From Rhodovastum atsumiense (GTDB lineage: Bacteria; Pseudomonadota; Alphaproteobacteria; Acetobacterales; Acetobacteraceae): DNA of 52,777 nt. The notes under the pieces were generated by a model. It did no database searches. It was given only the letters and a program-made list of their open reading frames with translations, and was not told the origin of the DNA. Position numbers and translations under genes: made by a program. The DNA is taken from NCBI GenBank assembly GCA_026225115.1, contig JAMFSE010000046.1, forward strand, positions 1-52,777, given 5' to 3'. Position 1 is the stretch's first letter; the number at the start of each line of letters is the position of its first letter. Shown one piece after another: positions 29,150-38,355 of this stretch.

Positions 29150-30187
29150 ATGGGCTTGAAAATCACACAGGATCCCCGGATCGATCCGCGGCTTAAAGCA
29201 ATCTTCGGCATGTGGCCCGACATGCCGGCGCCCCCGGATGGGACGAGCCGCGAACAGTTGGTGGCGGAAGCAAATTCCGAGGCGGCCAAGGCGCAGCAGG
29301 CGGCGATGGGGCAGTTTCTGGACGCCATGGATCATGAAAGCTTTGCGCCGTCCGCCGGCCTTGCCATCACTACCGAGGTTTTCACGTCCCAGCCTGACGG
29401 CAATCAGATCAATTTGCGGATCATCCGCCCTGAGGGGTCGGAAATTCTGCCTTGCGTGTACTACATCCACGGCGGCGGCATGGCGGTGATGTCCTGCTTC
29501 GACGGTCCGTATCGCGCCTGGGGCAAGATTATCGCGGCCAATGGCGTGGCGGTGGTGATGGTCGATTTCCGGAATTTTTTAACGCCCTCATCGGCCCCTG
29601 AAGTTGCACCCTTTCCAGCCGGGCTGAACGATTGCGTCGCCGGGCTTAAATGGACGGTGGCGAATGCGGCCAGGCTGAACATCGACCCGGCGCGTCTGAT
29701 CATCGCCGGAGAAAGCGGCGGCGGCAATCTGACGCTGGCAAGCGCTTTGCAGCTGAAACGCGACGGCGATATCGGCCTCGTCAAGGGTTTATACGCTCTG
29801 TGTCCCTATATCGCCGGGCATTGGCCGCAGGATATCTATCCATCCTCGATTCAGAACAACGGCATTTTTCTGGACCTGCATAACAACCGCGCGGCGATGG
29901 GCTACGGTATCGAGGCGCTCAACGCCAAGGATCCGCTGGCCTGGCCGGCTTTCGCCACGGACGCGGATTTGAAGGACCTGCCGCCGACGATCATCAGCGT
30001 CAATGAGTGCGACCCGCTGCGCGATGAGGGGATCGTGTTCTACCGCCGGCTGCTGGCGGCCGGTGTTGCCGCCCGGGCCCGGCAGGTGATGGGCACGATT
30101 CACGGCACCGAAATTTTCGCCCTCGCCTGTCCCGACATCAGCCGCGATACGGCGCGCGACATCGCAGGTTTCGTCAAGGCTTTTTGA
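29150..30187 (+). CDS. HSL-type alpha/beta hydrolase (esterase)
   Basis: A 345-residue cytosolic esterase of the hormone-sensitive-lipase group. The oxyanion motif HGGG lies at residues 107-110 (YYIHGGGMAVMS), the nucleophile Ser at about 188 in AGESGGGNL, the likely acid Asp in NECDPLRDEG, and the His in GTIHGTE near the C-terminus. Substrate unknown, but short acyl esters are typical of the family. It is probably co-transcribed with the preceding dehydrogenase. Confidence 0.9.
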   Translation: MGLKITQDPRIDPRLKAIFGMWPDMPAPPDGTSREQLVAEANSEAAKAQQAAMGQFLDAMDHESFAPSAGLAITTEVFTSQPDGNQINLRIIRPEGSEILPCVYYIHGGGMAVMSCFDGPYRAWGKIIAANGVAVVMVDFRNFLTPSSAPEVAPFPAGLNDCVAGLKWTVANAARLNIDPARLIIAGESGGGNLTLASALQLKRDGDIGLVKGLYALCPYIAGHWPQDIYPSSIQNNGIFLDLHNNRAAMGYGIEALNAKDPLAWPAFATDADLKDLPPTIISVNECDPLRDEGIVFYRRLLAAGVAARARQVMGTIHGTEIFALACPDISRDTARDIAGFVKAF

Positions 30188-30195
30188 AGCGGCCG

Positions 30196-30603
30196 CTAGT
30201 TTGCCTGTTTGCGCTTTCTGTCGGCGGCCGCAATCAATGGCAACGGATCGAAATAATGCGGACGGATCTCGCAGCATTTATCGCCGCGGAACCGGAGCAC
30301 CTCAGACAGCCGAACCGGCGGACCGGGATCGCCCTCCAGGGTCATCTCCATAATGACCGCGACAAATTCGCCGCCAACCAGAATATCGAGATATTTGGCG
30401 CCAGTAATGTTGACCGAAGCCGTGATGGTATCGGCGAGATCGCGCAAAGCATCCGGCCCTGAATAGATGCCGGCATAGGGAAGCGATGACGCTTCGGTCA
30501 CGAAAAAATCTTCGGTCAGATAAGCGGCGAGCGCGGCGTAGTTCCGTTCACCCATCAGTTCATACATCCGGCCTATGCGCTGCTTCGTCTCTGTTTCCGT
30601 CAT
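30196..30603 (-). CDS. NTF2-like / SnoaL-like protein
   Basis: A 135-residue protein with the alpha+beta cone fold pattern of the NTF2-like superfamily: N-terminal helices (RIGRMYELMGERNYAALAAYL), TEDFFVTEASSLPYAG, and repeated beta strands ending YFDPLPLI. Superfamily members include ketosteroid isomerases and limonene epoxide hydrolases, and the specific role cannot be read from sequence. It is convergent with the esterase, 8 nt apart. Confidence 0.7.
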   Translation of the reverse strand: MTETETKQRIGRMYELMGERNYAALAAYLTEDFFVTEASSLPYAGIYSGPDALRDLADTITASVNITGAKYLDILVGGEFVAVIMEMTLEGDPGPPVRLSEVLRFRGDKCCEIRPHYFDPLPLIAAADRKRKQAN

Positions 30604-30667
30604 TGGGCACTCCTGCCACTTTCATGTTTTTCTTGAGGCGGCACGGGCAAGCCTCCGGCTGCTTCTA

Positions 30668-31042
30668 TCAGAAACTACGCGACCGTAACGCCATAATTTT
30701 ATTATCGGCGGGATGATGCCAAGGTTTGCCGGTGGCGGCATCACCCATGAAGCAGATCGCGCGCTGCGGTCCGTACGCCGTGTGAACCAGGAATTTTATC
30801 CGCCGATACCGGTCGGACTCATAGTTTTGCAGCCGCACCAGCATGTCGGCATTGACCCGCATGATGACCCCCTGCACCGCATGCCCGCGGGCGCGGCGTA
30901 GCGTGGGGTAGCGGGTGCCGCGCAGCAACACCCGGCGATAATTACGCAAAATGGCGGGAACCGGCGTGGCGCGCAGCGGCTGGCCGGCGCAGTAACCGAA
31001 GCCGCAGGGGTCGGTGAGCGTTCCGTAGAGAAAAATTTTCAC
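30668..31042 (-). CDS. Gamma-glutamylcyclotransferase-like protein
   Basis: A 124-residue AIG2/GGCT-fold protein: [11 protein letters not shown] at the start and [12 protein letters not shown] with the likely catalytic Glu, matching the superfamily pattern. Possible activity is gamma-glutamyl-amine or glutathione-derived dipeptide cyclisation; substrate unknown. The open frame extends to 31150, but GTG 31042 is chosen because it overlaps the lipB TGA as GTGA and gives the family N-terminus. Confidence 0.8.
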   Translation of the reverse strand: MKIFLYGTLTDPCGFGYCAGQPLRATPVPAILRNYRRVLLRGTRYPTLRRARGHAVQGVIMRVNADMLVRLQNYESDRYRRIKFLVHTAYGPQRAICFMGDAATGKPWHHPADNKIMALRSRSF

Positions 31043-31695
31043 TCGAATATTTCCGCAAAACTGGTTTTCAACACGGCGTCGACTTCCTCCATCGTGACAT
31101 TCACGCCCAGCGCGGCCAGGCTGGTAACCCCATGCTCGCGAATGCCACATGGGATAATGCCGGAGAAATGCGAGAGGTCCGGCGCAACGTTCAGCGCCAT
31201 GCCGTGCCAGCTAACGCCGCGGCTGACCCGCACACCGATGGCGCCGATCTTGTTTTCTGCTCTCCCGTCCGCCACCCAGATGCCAACGCGGCCTTCCCGG
31301 GACTCGCCGCGCACGCCGAATTCGGCCAAAGCCGCGATCATCCAAGCCTCCAGCCCATGCACAAAGGCCCGCACATCCTGCGGCGGAATTTTGCCGTGCG
31401 GCAGCGACAGATCGAGCATGGTGTAGACCACGCGTTGCCCGGGCCCATGGTATGTCCATTGGCCGCCGCGGCCGGCCTGGTAGGTCGGGAAGCGCTCGGG
31501 CTCCTGCAAATCCTCCGCATGCGCCGAGGTGCCGGCGGTATAGAGCGGCGGATGCTCCACCAGCCATATCAGCTCCGATGCCTCACCCGCCCGGATGGCG
31601 GCGATGCGGGCCTGCATGGCCGCAATCGCCTCGTCATAATCGGTCAGGCCGGCTTGCGTCACCCAGGCCGGCCGCGCTGTTGTCGGCGGGCTCAC
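31039..31695 (-). CDS. lipB: Octanoyltransferase
   Basis: Transfers octanoyl groups from acyl-carrier protein to lipoyl domains, the first committed step of lipoate synthesis. In 218 residues the signature [16 protein letters not shown] (about 76-91), the catalytic lysine K149 in NKIGAIGVR, and the acyl-thioester cysteine C183 in IIPCGI are all present. The start is GTG at 31695. It is translationally coupled to the GGCT-like gene, and a tRNA-Leu gene lies about 50 nt upstream on the opposite strand. Confidence 0.96.
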   Translation of the reverse strand: MSPPTTARPAWVTQAGLTDYDEAIAAMQARIAAIRAGEASELIWLVEHPPLYTAGTSAHAEDLQEPERFPTYQAGRGGQWTYHGPGQRVVYTMLDLSLPHGKIPPQDVRAFVHGLEAWMIAALAEFGVRGESREGRVGIWVADGRAENKIGAIGVRVSRGVSWHGMALNVAPDLSHFSGIIPCGIREHGVTSLAALGVNVTMEEVDAVLKTSFAEIFE

Positions 31696-31744
31696 GCTGG
31701 TCTATAGGGGCCCGCGCGCCGGTTCAGGCGGGCAGTCCCACGGT

Positions 31745-31830
31745 GCGGTCGTGGCGAAATGGTAGACGCGCAAGCTTGAGGTGCTTGTGGGGGAAACCCC
31801 TTGGAAGTTCGAGTCTTCTCGACCGCACCA
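31745..31830 (+). tRNA. tRNA-Leu (anticodon GAG)
   Basis: An 86-nt gene. The acceptor stem GCGGTCG/CGACCGC is perfect. The anticodon stem CAAGC/GCTTG encloses loop TTGAGGT, giving anticodon GAG (reads CUC/CUU Leu codons). A long variable arm (GGGG-AAAC-CCC type) identifies a class II tRNA, and a TTCGAGT T-loop follows. The terminal CCA is encoded. Confidence 0.96.
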
Positions 31831-31952
31831 ATTTTTCCTTCTGGCATAAAACTCACCACAGCCCTGCGCTTCCGCCGGTTGTTCGGTAATTTGGGTCGGG
31901 GCATGAAAACTGCCATACCGTGGGACGATCAGCGCGAGGTGAGGAGCAGGTC

Positions 31953-34229
31953 ATGGATGATGATTTACGTAAAGCGGCGCTGGAATACCACCTCCACCCG
32001 CGGCCGGGCAAACTCTCCATCACCCCCACCAAGCGCATGGAAACCTCCCGGGATTTATCCCTGGCCTATTCCCCCGGCGTCGCCGCCGCCTGCGACGCCA
32101 TCGTCGCGGACCCGGACAGTTCGTTCGACTATACCTCCCGGGCCAATCTGGTCGGCGTCATCACCAACGGCACGGCGGTGCTGGGGCTCGGCAATATCGG
32201 CGCGCTGGCCGGCAAGCCGGTCATGGAGGGCAAGGCCGTCCTGTTCAAAAAATTCGCCGGCATCGACAGTTTCGACATCGAGGTGAACGAGCAGGATCCC
32301 GATAAATTCATCGAAATCGTCGCCAGCCTGGAGCCGACCTTCGGCGGCATCAATCTTGAGGACATCAAGGCGCCGGAGTGCTTCAAGATCGAGAAGACCC
32401 TGCGCGCAAGAATGAAAATCCCGGTCTTTCACGATGACCAGCACGGCACCGCCATCATCGTCGGCGCCGCGGTTCTGAACGCGATGAAGGTTCAAAACAA
32501 AAACCTTTCGGAGGTGCGCATCGTCTCCTCGGGCGCCGGCGCCGCGGCATTGTCCTGCGTCAACATCCTGATCTCGCTCGGCGCGAAGCCCGAGAACGTC
32601 ATCATGACCGACAAGGACGGAGTGGTGTATAAAGGCCGCCCGAATCTCGACCCGACGCTCACCCATGTCGCCCGCGACACCAATGCCCGCACGCTGCAGG
32701 AAGTACTGGCCGGCGCCGATATCTTCCTCGGCCTTTCCGCGCCGCGCGTCTTGAAACAGGAATGGCTGTCCCTGCTCGGCCCGAACCCGCTGATCCTGGC
32801 GCTCGCCAATCCGGAGCCCGAAATTCTGCCGGAGCTGGTTCTGCAATCACGCCCGGATGCCATCATGGCGACCGGGCGTTCGGATTATCCCAACCAGGTG
32901 AATAACGTTCTCTGCTTTCCCTTCATCTTCCGCGGCGCGCTGGATGTGCGGGCAACAGCCATTACCGAGAGCATGAAGCTCGCCGCCGTGCAGGCCATCG
33001 CTGCGCTCGCGCGCGAAGAAGCATCCGACACCGTGGCCGCCGCCTATGGCGGCCAGGCGCCAGTCTTCGGGCGCGATTACATCATCCCGAAACCCTTCGA
33101 TCCGCGGCTGATCATGCATATCGCGCCGGCCGTTGCCCGCGCCGCGATGGAGGCCGGCGTCGCCCGCAAGCCGATCGCGGATTTCGATGCGTATAAGCAT
33201 GAGCTTGAACGTTTCGTGTTCCGCTCGGGCCAGCTGCTGCGGCCGGTGATCGAGGTGGCGCGCAAAGCCTGCCCACGCATCGTCTATGCCGAGGGCGAGG
33301 ATGAGCGTACATTGCGCGCGGTGCAAACCGTGCTGGATGACGGGTTGGCCCAACCGATCCTGGTCGGCCGCGCGGAGGTGATTATGGCGAAGATCTCGGC
33401 GCTAGGGTTGCGGATGAAGCCGAATGTCGATGTACGGATTATCGACCTTGAAAAGGACACCGAACTCTTCGCCAGATTATTGCATGATTACGAAAAGCTT
33501 GTGGGAAGGCGGGGCGTCCCCCCCAGCGCCGCCAGCCGGCAATTGCTGCGCCGGACGACGGTCTCGGGCGGCATGCTGCTGGCCGCCGGCGAGGCGGACG
33601 CGGCAATTTGCGGCGGCACTGGCGACTGGTGGCGGCATTTTCAATACGCGCTGCCGATCATTCCCCGCCGCCCCGGCATCAACCGCGTCTATGCGCTGAC
33701 AGCGTTGATCCTGCAGCCCGGCGTGGTGTTTTTCTGCGACACGCATGTCAACGTCGATCCCTGTGCCGAGGACGTCGCGGAGATGACGATCCTGGCCGCC
33801 GAGACAGTTGAACGTTTCGGCATCACGCCGAAAGCGGCGGTGCTCTCGCATTCCAATTTCGGCGCCTCCAATTCGCCCTCCTCACGCAAGATGCGCAAGG
33901 CGCTGGCGCTGATCCGCGCCGCCGACCCGGAGCTGGAAATCGACGGCGAAATGCACGCCGACGCCGCATTGGTCGAGGCGATCCGTAACCAGGCGGTGCC
34001 GGATAGCCGGCTGACGGGAAGTGCGAATTTGCTGATCCTGCCGAATATCGACGCCGCCAACATCGCCTATAACCTGGTGAAGGCGACCGGCGAAGGTGTC
34101 ACCGTCGGACCGCTGCTGCTGGGCCTGGACAAGCCCCTGCACATCGCGGTTCCAAGTGTGACAGCACGCGGCCTGGTAAATATCAGCGCAGTCGCGGCAA
34201 TGGAGGCGGCGCTGCGGGCTCGGGTTTAA
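31953..34229 (+). CDS. maeB: NADP-dependent malic enzyme with phosphotransacetylase-like domain
   Basis: Oxidative decarboxylation of malate to pyruvate, supplying NADPH. About 758 residues. The malic enzyme domain (about 1-420) has [21 protein letters not shown] and the nucleotide site [12 protein letters not shown] phosphotransacetylase-like C-terminal domain (about 430-758, starting [13 protein letters not shown]) in this class binds acetyl-CoA as an allosteric effector and is usually catalytically silent. The start is ATG 31953 with GAGGAG upstream; an earlier in-frame ATG at 31920 lacks a site. A palindromic repeat begins 4 nt after the stop. Confidence 0.95.
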   Translation: MDDDLRKAALEYHLHPRPGKLSITPTKRMETSRDLSLAYSPGVAAACDAIVADPDSSFDYTSRANLVGVITNGTAVLGLGNIGALAGKPVMEGKAVLFKKFAGIDSFDIEVNEQDPDKFIEIVASLEPTFGGINLEDIKAPECFKIEKTLRARMKIPVFHDDQHGTAIIVGAAVLNAMKVQNKNLSEVRIVSSGAGAAALSCVNILISLGAKPENVIMTDKDGVVYKGRPNLDPTLTHVARDTNARTLQEVLAGADIFLGLSAPRVLKQEWLSLLGPNPLILALANPEPEILPELVLQSRPDAIMATGRSDYPNQVNNVLCFPFIFRGALDVRATAITESMKLAAVQAIAALAREEASDTVAAAYGGQAPVFGRDYIIPKPFDPRLIMHIAPAVARAAMEAGVARKPIADFDAYKHELERFVFRSGQLLRPVIEVARKACPRIVYAEGEDERTLRAVQTVLDDGLAQPILVGRAEVIMAKISALGLRMKPNVDVRIIDLEKDTELFARLLHDYEKLVGRRGVPPSAASRQLLRRTTVSGGMLLAAGEADAAICGGTGDWWRHFQYALPIIPRRPGINRVYALTALILQPGVVFFCDTHVNVDPCAEDVAEMTILAAETVERFGITPKAAVLSHSNFGASNSPSSRKMRKALALIRAADPELEIDGEMHADAALVEAIRNQAVPDSRLTGSANLLILPNIDAANIAYNLVKATGEGVTVGPLLLGLDKPLHIAVPSVTARGLVNISAVAAMEAALRARV

Positions 34230-34232
34230 AAT

Positions 34233-34328
34233 CGTCATTGCGAGGCTGCGGAGCGGCCGTGGCAATCCATCTTCTTTCATGTGAACGCCAGCGAAAAGAT
34301 GGATTGCTTCGCTGCGCTCGCAATGACG
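34233..34328. repeat. Convergent-gene palindromic repeat (CGTCATTGCGAG family)
   Basis: A 96-nt imperfect inverted repeat beginning CGTCATTGCGAG and ending CTCGCAATGACG, with inner arms GCAATCCATCT / AGATGGATTGC. It fills the gap between the convergent maeB (stop 34229) and lpxB (stop 34336). Similar CGTCATTGCGAG repeats are widespread in alphaproteobacterial genomes (recalled). It is unrelated to the A/T-rich dual-hairpin family. Confidence 0.85.
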
Positions 34329-34335
34329 CATTTAT

Positions 34336-35472
34336 CTAAAGATGCATCAGTATCGCAGCGGCAGCGGCGTGGGAGGGCAATTCGCCCGGCGGCCGAAGGC
34401 TATCTAAAGCCGCCGCAAAACCGTTACGCTGAGCTGCGGCCGCTTGCGGGTCGGAGAGCAAAGTTTGCAGCGTGGCGGCAAGCTTTTCGGGTTTGCAATC
34501 CTGTTGCAACAGTTCCGGCACCAGCTCACGGTTAGCGAGCAGGTTGATCATGGCGACGTAGGGCACCTTGATAACGCGCCGGCCGATCGCCGCGCTCAAC
34601 GCATTGACGCGGTAGGTTACCGCCATCGGCACCCCGGCCATTGCCAGTTCCAAAGTCGAGGTGCCGGATTTGGTCAAAGCGGCTTTCGCAGCGGCGAAGG
34701 CGTCGTAACGGGCGGCCTCGCCGCGGACGATGACGGGCTCCACCGGCCAATCGGCCACCATGCCGCCGGCGGCATCGGCGATGCCGGGTGCGGCCGCGAG
34801 GATCGGCACCAGGTTAGGGATCTGCAGCTGCAGGCGGGCCATGGTTTCCCGGAAGACCGGCATCAGCCGGCTGGTTTCGGTTACGCGGGAGCCGGGCAGG
34901 ATGACCACCGGGGTGGCGCCGCGGAGAATTTTATGGGTGGCGAAAAACCGTTCGGCCACCCCCTCCCCAGCCCCGGATTCCAGTACCGGATGGCCGACGA
35001 AATTGGCCTGCAGGTCGTGGCGCGCAAAGAACTCGGGCTCGAAGGGCAGCAGGCAGAGCAATTCATCCCATAATCCGGGATAGGATTTCACGCGTTTCTG
35101 CCGCCAGGCCCAGACCTGCGGGGCGACGTAATGTACCCGTCTGATGCCAAGTGTTTTGACGGCCTTGAGCACCCGCAGGCAGAAGCCCGGGCTATCGATG
35201 GTGACCAGAATATCCGGCCGGGCGGCGGTGATGGCGGCGACGGTTTCCTGAATACGGCGCCGCAGCGGCAGGATACGCGGCAGGATTTCCGCCAGGCCCA
35301 TGACCGCGAGTTCTTGCATCGGAAATTGCGACGCGAGGCCAGCTTCCGCCATGCGCGGGCCGCCGATGCCGGTGAATGCGAGGTCGTCGCGTTGCGCCTT
35401 CATGGCGTGCATAAGGCGGCCGCCGAGGGCGTCGCCGCTTGCCTCGCCGGCAATGACGAAGATTTTTTTCAA
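34336..35472 (-). CDS. lpxB: Lipid-A-disaccharide synthase
   Basis: A GT19 glycosyltransferase condensing UDP-diacylglucosamine with lipid X to form lipid A disaccharide at the inner membrane. The 378-residue protein has IFVIAGEASGD, FTGIGGPRMAEAG, VHYVAPQVWAWR, ANFVGHPVLE, VILPGSRVTE, and GTSTLELAMAGVPMAVTYR. It is separate from the usual lpxD-fabZ-lpxA context. The start is TTG at 35472 (MKKIFVIAGE), the only plausible initiator and without a strong ribosome binding site. Confidence 0.95.
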   Translation of the reverse strand: MKKIFVIAGEASGDALGGRLMHAMKAQRDDLAFTGIGGPRMAEAGLASQFPMQELAVMGLAEILPRILPLRRRIQETVAAITAARPDILVTIDSPGFCLRVLKAVKTLGIRRVHYVAPQVWAWRQKRVKSYPGLWDELLCLLPFEPEFFARHDLQANFVGHPVLESGAGEGVAERFFATHKILRGATPVVILPGSRVTETSRLMPVFRETMARLQLQIPNLVPILAAAPGIADAAGGMVADWPVEPVIVRGEAARYDAFAAAKAALTKSGTSTLELAMAGVPMAVTYRVNALSAAIGRRVIKVPYVAMINLLANRELVPELLQQDCKPEKLAATLQTLLSDPQAAAAQRNGFAAALDSLRPPGELPSHAAAAAILMHL

Positions 35473-35485
35473 ATGCTAGGCGCGG

Positions 35486-35508
35486 ATGGCCGGATCAAGT
35501 CCGGCCAT
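35486..35508. repeat. Short perfect hairpin upstream of lpxB
   Basis: ATGGCCGGA / TCCGGCCAT, a perfect 9-bp stem with loop TCAAG, 14 nt upstream of the lpxB start. Hairpins of this form (GGCCGGA-TCAAG-TCCGGCC) are a recurrent intergenic repeat in alphaproteobacteria (recalled). It may be a structured lpxB leader or a repeat copy. Confidence 0.6.
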
Positions 35509-35540
35509 GACGTGATTAGGAAAAGGCCCCTGCCCGCAAT

Positions 35541-35635
35541 TAAAAAAAGTTTTTTGGTTCTCGCGTCCTGATGACGGACGGCGCAGCCGGCCGTCTGAAT
35601 CAGCCCGCACAGAATACTTCAAAAAAGAACCTCTT
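35541..35635. repeat. Stop-proximal repeat, copy E (one arm, split by an insertion)
   Basis: The arm is the reverse complement of the GTTC/GAAC type: AAAGTTTTTTGGTTCT up to 35561, resuming as TTCAAAAAAGAACC at about 35618. Between them lie about 56 GC-rich nt (35562-35617) containing an imperfect palindrome, GACGGACGGC ... GCCGGCCGTC. That interrupts the A/T hairpin loop. No second arm is visible. The end is about 9 nt from the cytochrome c stop. Confidence 0.65.
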
Positions 35636-35643
35636 GTCCTTCA

Positions 35644-37311
35644 TTAATTCGGCTTAGGCGCGGGCGCGTTGATGATGGGCTGGGCGCCGGAGATGAAGTC
35701 CTGCAAAGCGGCCTGTTTTTGCGCTTTGGAGAGACCGGGCTGGTTGGCGATGACCGGGCAATAGGCGGCGACCAGATAGTTGGTGAGGTCGGCGTTGCTG
35801 ATGCTGGCGTTGTTGGTGCGCAATGCGGTCACCAAAGCGCGGGTGCGGTTCGGCAGGGTTTGCGGGGTGGCGCCGGTCATCATTTCCAGCAACCCGTTGC
35901 CGGGGTCGGCCAGCGCGCTGTTGCCGCCGGTCTGGCTCACATGCGGGCAGCCGAACTGATCCGACATGGCATTGGCCATCGGCACCACGGCGGCCACCGA
36001 GCGGGCGGCCATCACGTCGGCCGGCGTGGCGTTGGCGGCGGCCGTGTTGCCCCAGCTGGTGCGGACATAGTTGGTGAGCGCCGCGATTTCGGTATCGGAG
36101 AGGCCGGCGGCGAAGGAGGGCATTGCCGGGCCATTGTTCCAGGGGGCGAGGCCGTTCAGCACGGCGCCGATGACGTTGGTCGGCTGCGTCGCCTGCACGG
36201 AGTCATTGCCGGCGAGCGGCGGGATCATGGGCGCGCGGCCGGTGCCGGTCTGGCCGTGGCAGGAGGCGCAGTTGGCGGCATAGACCGTGGCGCCGAGGTC
36301 CTTGGCGGTGGCGAGCGCGCCTGCGGGCGCCTGCGCATTCGGCGTGCTGCGCGGCGGCACGATGGTCTGCAGATAGAGCGCGATATCCTGCACGTCGGAT
36401 TTCGGCAGCTGGCTCAGGCTGTCCTGCACCACTTCGCCCATCGGGCCGTAGGCCGAACCCTTGGTCATATTGCCGTCGTTGTACAAATAGGCGACCAGAT
36501 CATCGGTCGGCCAGCCGCCGACGCCGTAGGTTTTGTCGGAAGAGATATTCGGGGCGTAGAAATCGTCGATCGGGGAGCCGGCCAGGGACTGGTCGAGGAT
36601 CAGACCGCTCAGAATATTGCGCGGCGTGTGGCATTCACCGCAATGCCCGAGCGCCTCGGTAAGGTAAGCGCCGTTTTTGACATTATCGCTCCAGTTCGGG
36701 TCCATTTTGAGCGGCGCGGAGCTGAAGAAAAGGATGCGCCAGCCGAGCAGAACCGGGCGCTGGTTGAAGGGGAAAGCAAGCGAGCTCGGGGTGGGTGCCA
36801 CATGCACCGGGGCCAGCGAGAAGATATAGGCCTTGATGGCCATCACATCGGCATGGGTGAGCTTGGCGTAGGAGGTAAACGGCATCGCCGGATACAGATA
36901 GGTCGGGAACACGACATAGGAGCGGCCGGGACGGGTGCCGTTATGCAGGGCGTTCCAGAAATCCTGATCGGACCAGTTGCCGATGCCGGTTACCTTATCG
37001 GGGGTGATGTTGGGCGAGGCAAGGCCGCCGAAGGGCGTGTTGAGGATCAGGCCGCCGGTGAAGGGCGCGTGGCCGGGACCGGTGTGGCAGGGCATGCAAT
37101 CGGCTGCCAGAGTGAGATATTTGCCGCGCGCGATCAGCGCGGCATCGCTGCCCGGATCGGTCTGGCTGGCCGCAGGCGCAGTATCCGAACTCTGGCTCAA
37201 AGCGACTTTAGCGCCAACCGAACCCCCCAGCAGCAGGAGGAGCGCCAAGGCGCCCCATAAACCCTTTGAGGAAAACGATTTTGGAAGCGCAACCGACATG
37301 AACCCACCCAT
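35644..37311 (-). CDS. Triheme cytochrome c, dehydrogenase-subunit type
   Basis: A 555-residue membrane-anchored or exported cytochrome c. A signal/membrane segment (about 17-40) precedes three CXXCH heme sites: CMPCH (72-76), CGECH (224-228) and CASCH (348-352). The spacing is that of the cytochrome subunit of acetic-acid-bacterium alcohol or gluconate dehydrogenases. Such subunits pass electrons from a periplasmic dehydrogenase to ubiquinone, but no dehydrogenase gene lies here. An extra roughly 115 residues after the third heme domain (440-555) lack a CXXCH; a lone CPH (455-457) is not a heme site. Start ATG 37311 has AAGGAGG 9 nt upstream. Confidence 0.88.
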   Translation of the reverse strand: MGGFMSVALPKSFSSKGLWGALALLLLLGGSVGAKVALSQSSDTAPAASQTDPGSDAALIARGKYLTLAADCMPCHTGPGHAPFTGGLILNTPFGGLASPNITPDKVTGIGNWSDQDFWNALHNGTRPGRSYVVFPTYLYPAMPFTSYAKLTHADVMAIKAYIFSLAPVHVAPTPSSLAFPFNQRPVLLGWRILFFSSAPLKMDPNWSDNVKNGAYLTEALGHCGECHTPRNILSGLILDQSLAGSPIDDFYAPNISSDKTYGVGGWPTDDLVAYLYNDGNMTKGSAYGPMGEVVQDSLSQLPKSDVQDIALYLQTIVPPRSTPNAQAPAGALATAKDLGATVYAANCASCHGQTGTGRAPMIPPLAGNDSVQATQPTNVIGAVLNGLAPWNNGPAMPSFAAGLSDTEIAALTNYVRTSWGNTAAANATPADVMAARSVAAVVPMANAMSDQFGCPHVSQTGGNSALADPGNGLLEMMTGATPQTLPNRTRALVTALRTNNASISNADLTNYLVAAYCPVIANQPGLSKAQKQAALQDFISGAQPIINAPAPKPN

Positions 37312-37374
37312 TTAATAGTGCCTCCTTATTTCGCTATATCCATAAAGGATCAAGGGGGCGGGCGGAGATCCTGA

Positions 37375-38355
37375 CTATCTGCTTCGTTTCGGCTTTGCGG
37401 TTTCCGGTACGGTGAAGCCGAGATGAATAAAACTTTCCCGCATATGCTTCGGAAGCTCGGCTTCCACGGTTAAAAATCCACCTTCGGGATGCGGAAAGCT
37501 CAGGCGGCGGGCATGCAGATGCAGTTGCGGCGCGAATCCGTCCGGGAAGGCGGCGCCGTAGGTTGCGTCGGCGACAATCGGCGTGCCGAGCGCCAGCGCG
37601 TGGACCCGCAGCTGGTGCATACGGCCGGTCTGCGGCGACATTTCCGCCCATGCGAATTTCTTGCCGGCGTAGTCTATAATCCGGTAATCGGTCACGGCTT
37701 TCGAGGCTTCGGGGTCCTTGCGGCTGGCGGCCTCGGACCGCGATGAGCCAGGGCTCTCGATTCGGTTCAGCGGCAGGTCGATGCGGCCGGCGAGTTGCTG
37801 CGGGACGCCGGCGAGCAGCGCCCAATAGGTTTTCTCGATATCGCGGCCACGGAAGGCGGCGGCAAGCGCGCTGGCGGCTTTCACGCCGCGGGCCAGCAGC
37901 AACACGCCGGAAGTATCACGGTCCAGGCGGTGGACCAGTTTCGGGCGCTCCGTGCCATCGAACCGCAGGGCATCCAACATGCCGTCCAAATGCACGGCAA
38001 TCCCCTTTCCGCCCTGGCTCGGCAGGCCGGAGGGTTTGTTCAGCAGGATCACCGCATCGTCCCGGTAGAGAATTGAGGCCTCCAGGTCGCGGATCATATG
38101 CGCGTCCATCGTCATCACATGCCGCACTTTCGGCAGTTCGGCGGCGGGCGTGATCGGCGGCAAAGTAATGGCCGCCCCGAGCGGCACATGCGTGCTGGCT
38201 TCGGCCTTTTTGCCATCAATGCGAATTTTCCCGGTGCGGCAGAGCTTCTGGATCATCGCCTGGGACAACCCCTCGACATGGCGGCGCAGATAGCGGTCCA
38301 GCCTGGCATCGGCCTGGTCTTCAGTGACGGTAAGGGTCGTGAGGTCGGTGTTCAT
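37375..38355 (-). CDS. rluC: RluA/RluC-family 23S rRNA pseudouridine synthase
   Basis: A 326-residue enzyme isomerising uridine to pseudouridine in RNA. An N-terminal S4 domain (RLDRYLRRHVEGLSQAMIQKL) is followed by the catalytic motif HRLDRDTSGVLLLARG containing the essential Asp, and MSPQTGRMHQLRVHA. RluC (23S positions 955/2504/2580) is the likeliest assignment from the S4 domain and gene order, but RluA-type paralogues are hard to tell apart. Start ATG 38355 overlaps the rarA stop as ATGA. Confidence 0.88.
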   Translation of the reverse strand: MNTDLTTLTVTEDQADARLDRYLRRHVEGLSQAMIQKLCRTGKIRIDGKKAEASTHVPLGAAITLPPITPAAELPKVRHVMTMDAHMIRDLEASILYRDDAVILLNKPSGLPSQGGKGIAVHLDGMLDALRFDGTERPKLVHRLDRDTSGVLLLARGVKAASALAAAFRGRDIEKTYWALLAGVPQQLAGRIDLPLNRIESPGSSRSEAASRKDPEASKAVTDYRIIDYAGKKFAWAEMSPQTGRMHQLRVHALALGTPIVADATYGAAFPDGFAPQLHLHARRLSFPHPEGGFLTVEAELPKHMRESFIHLGFTVPETAKPKRSR

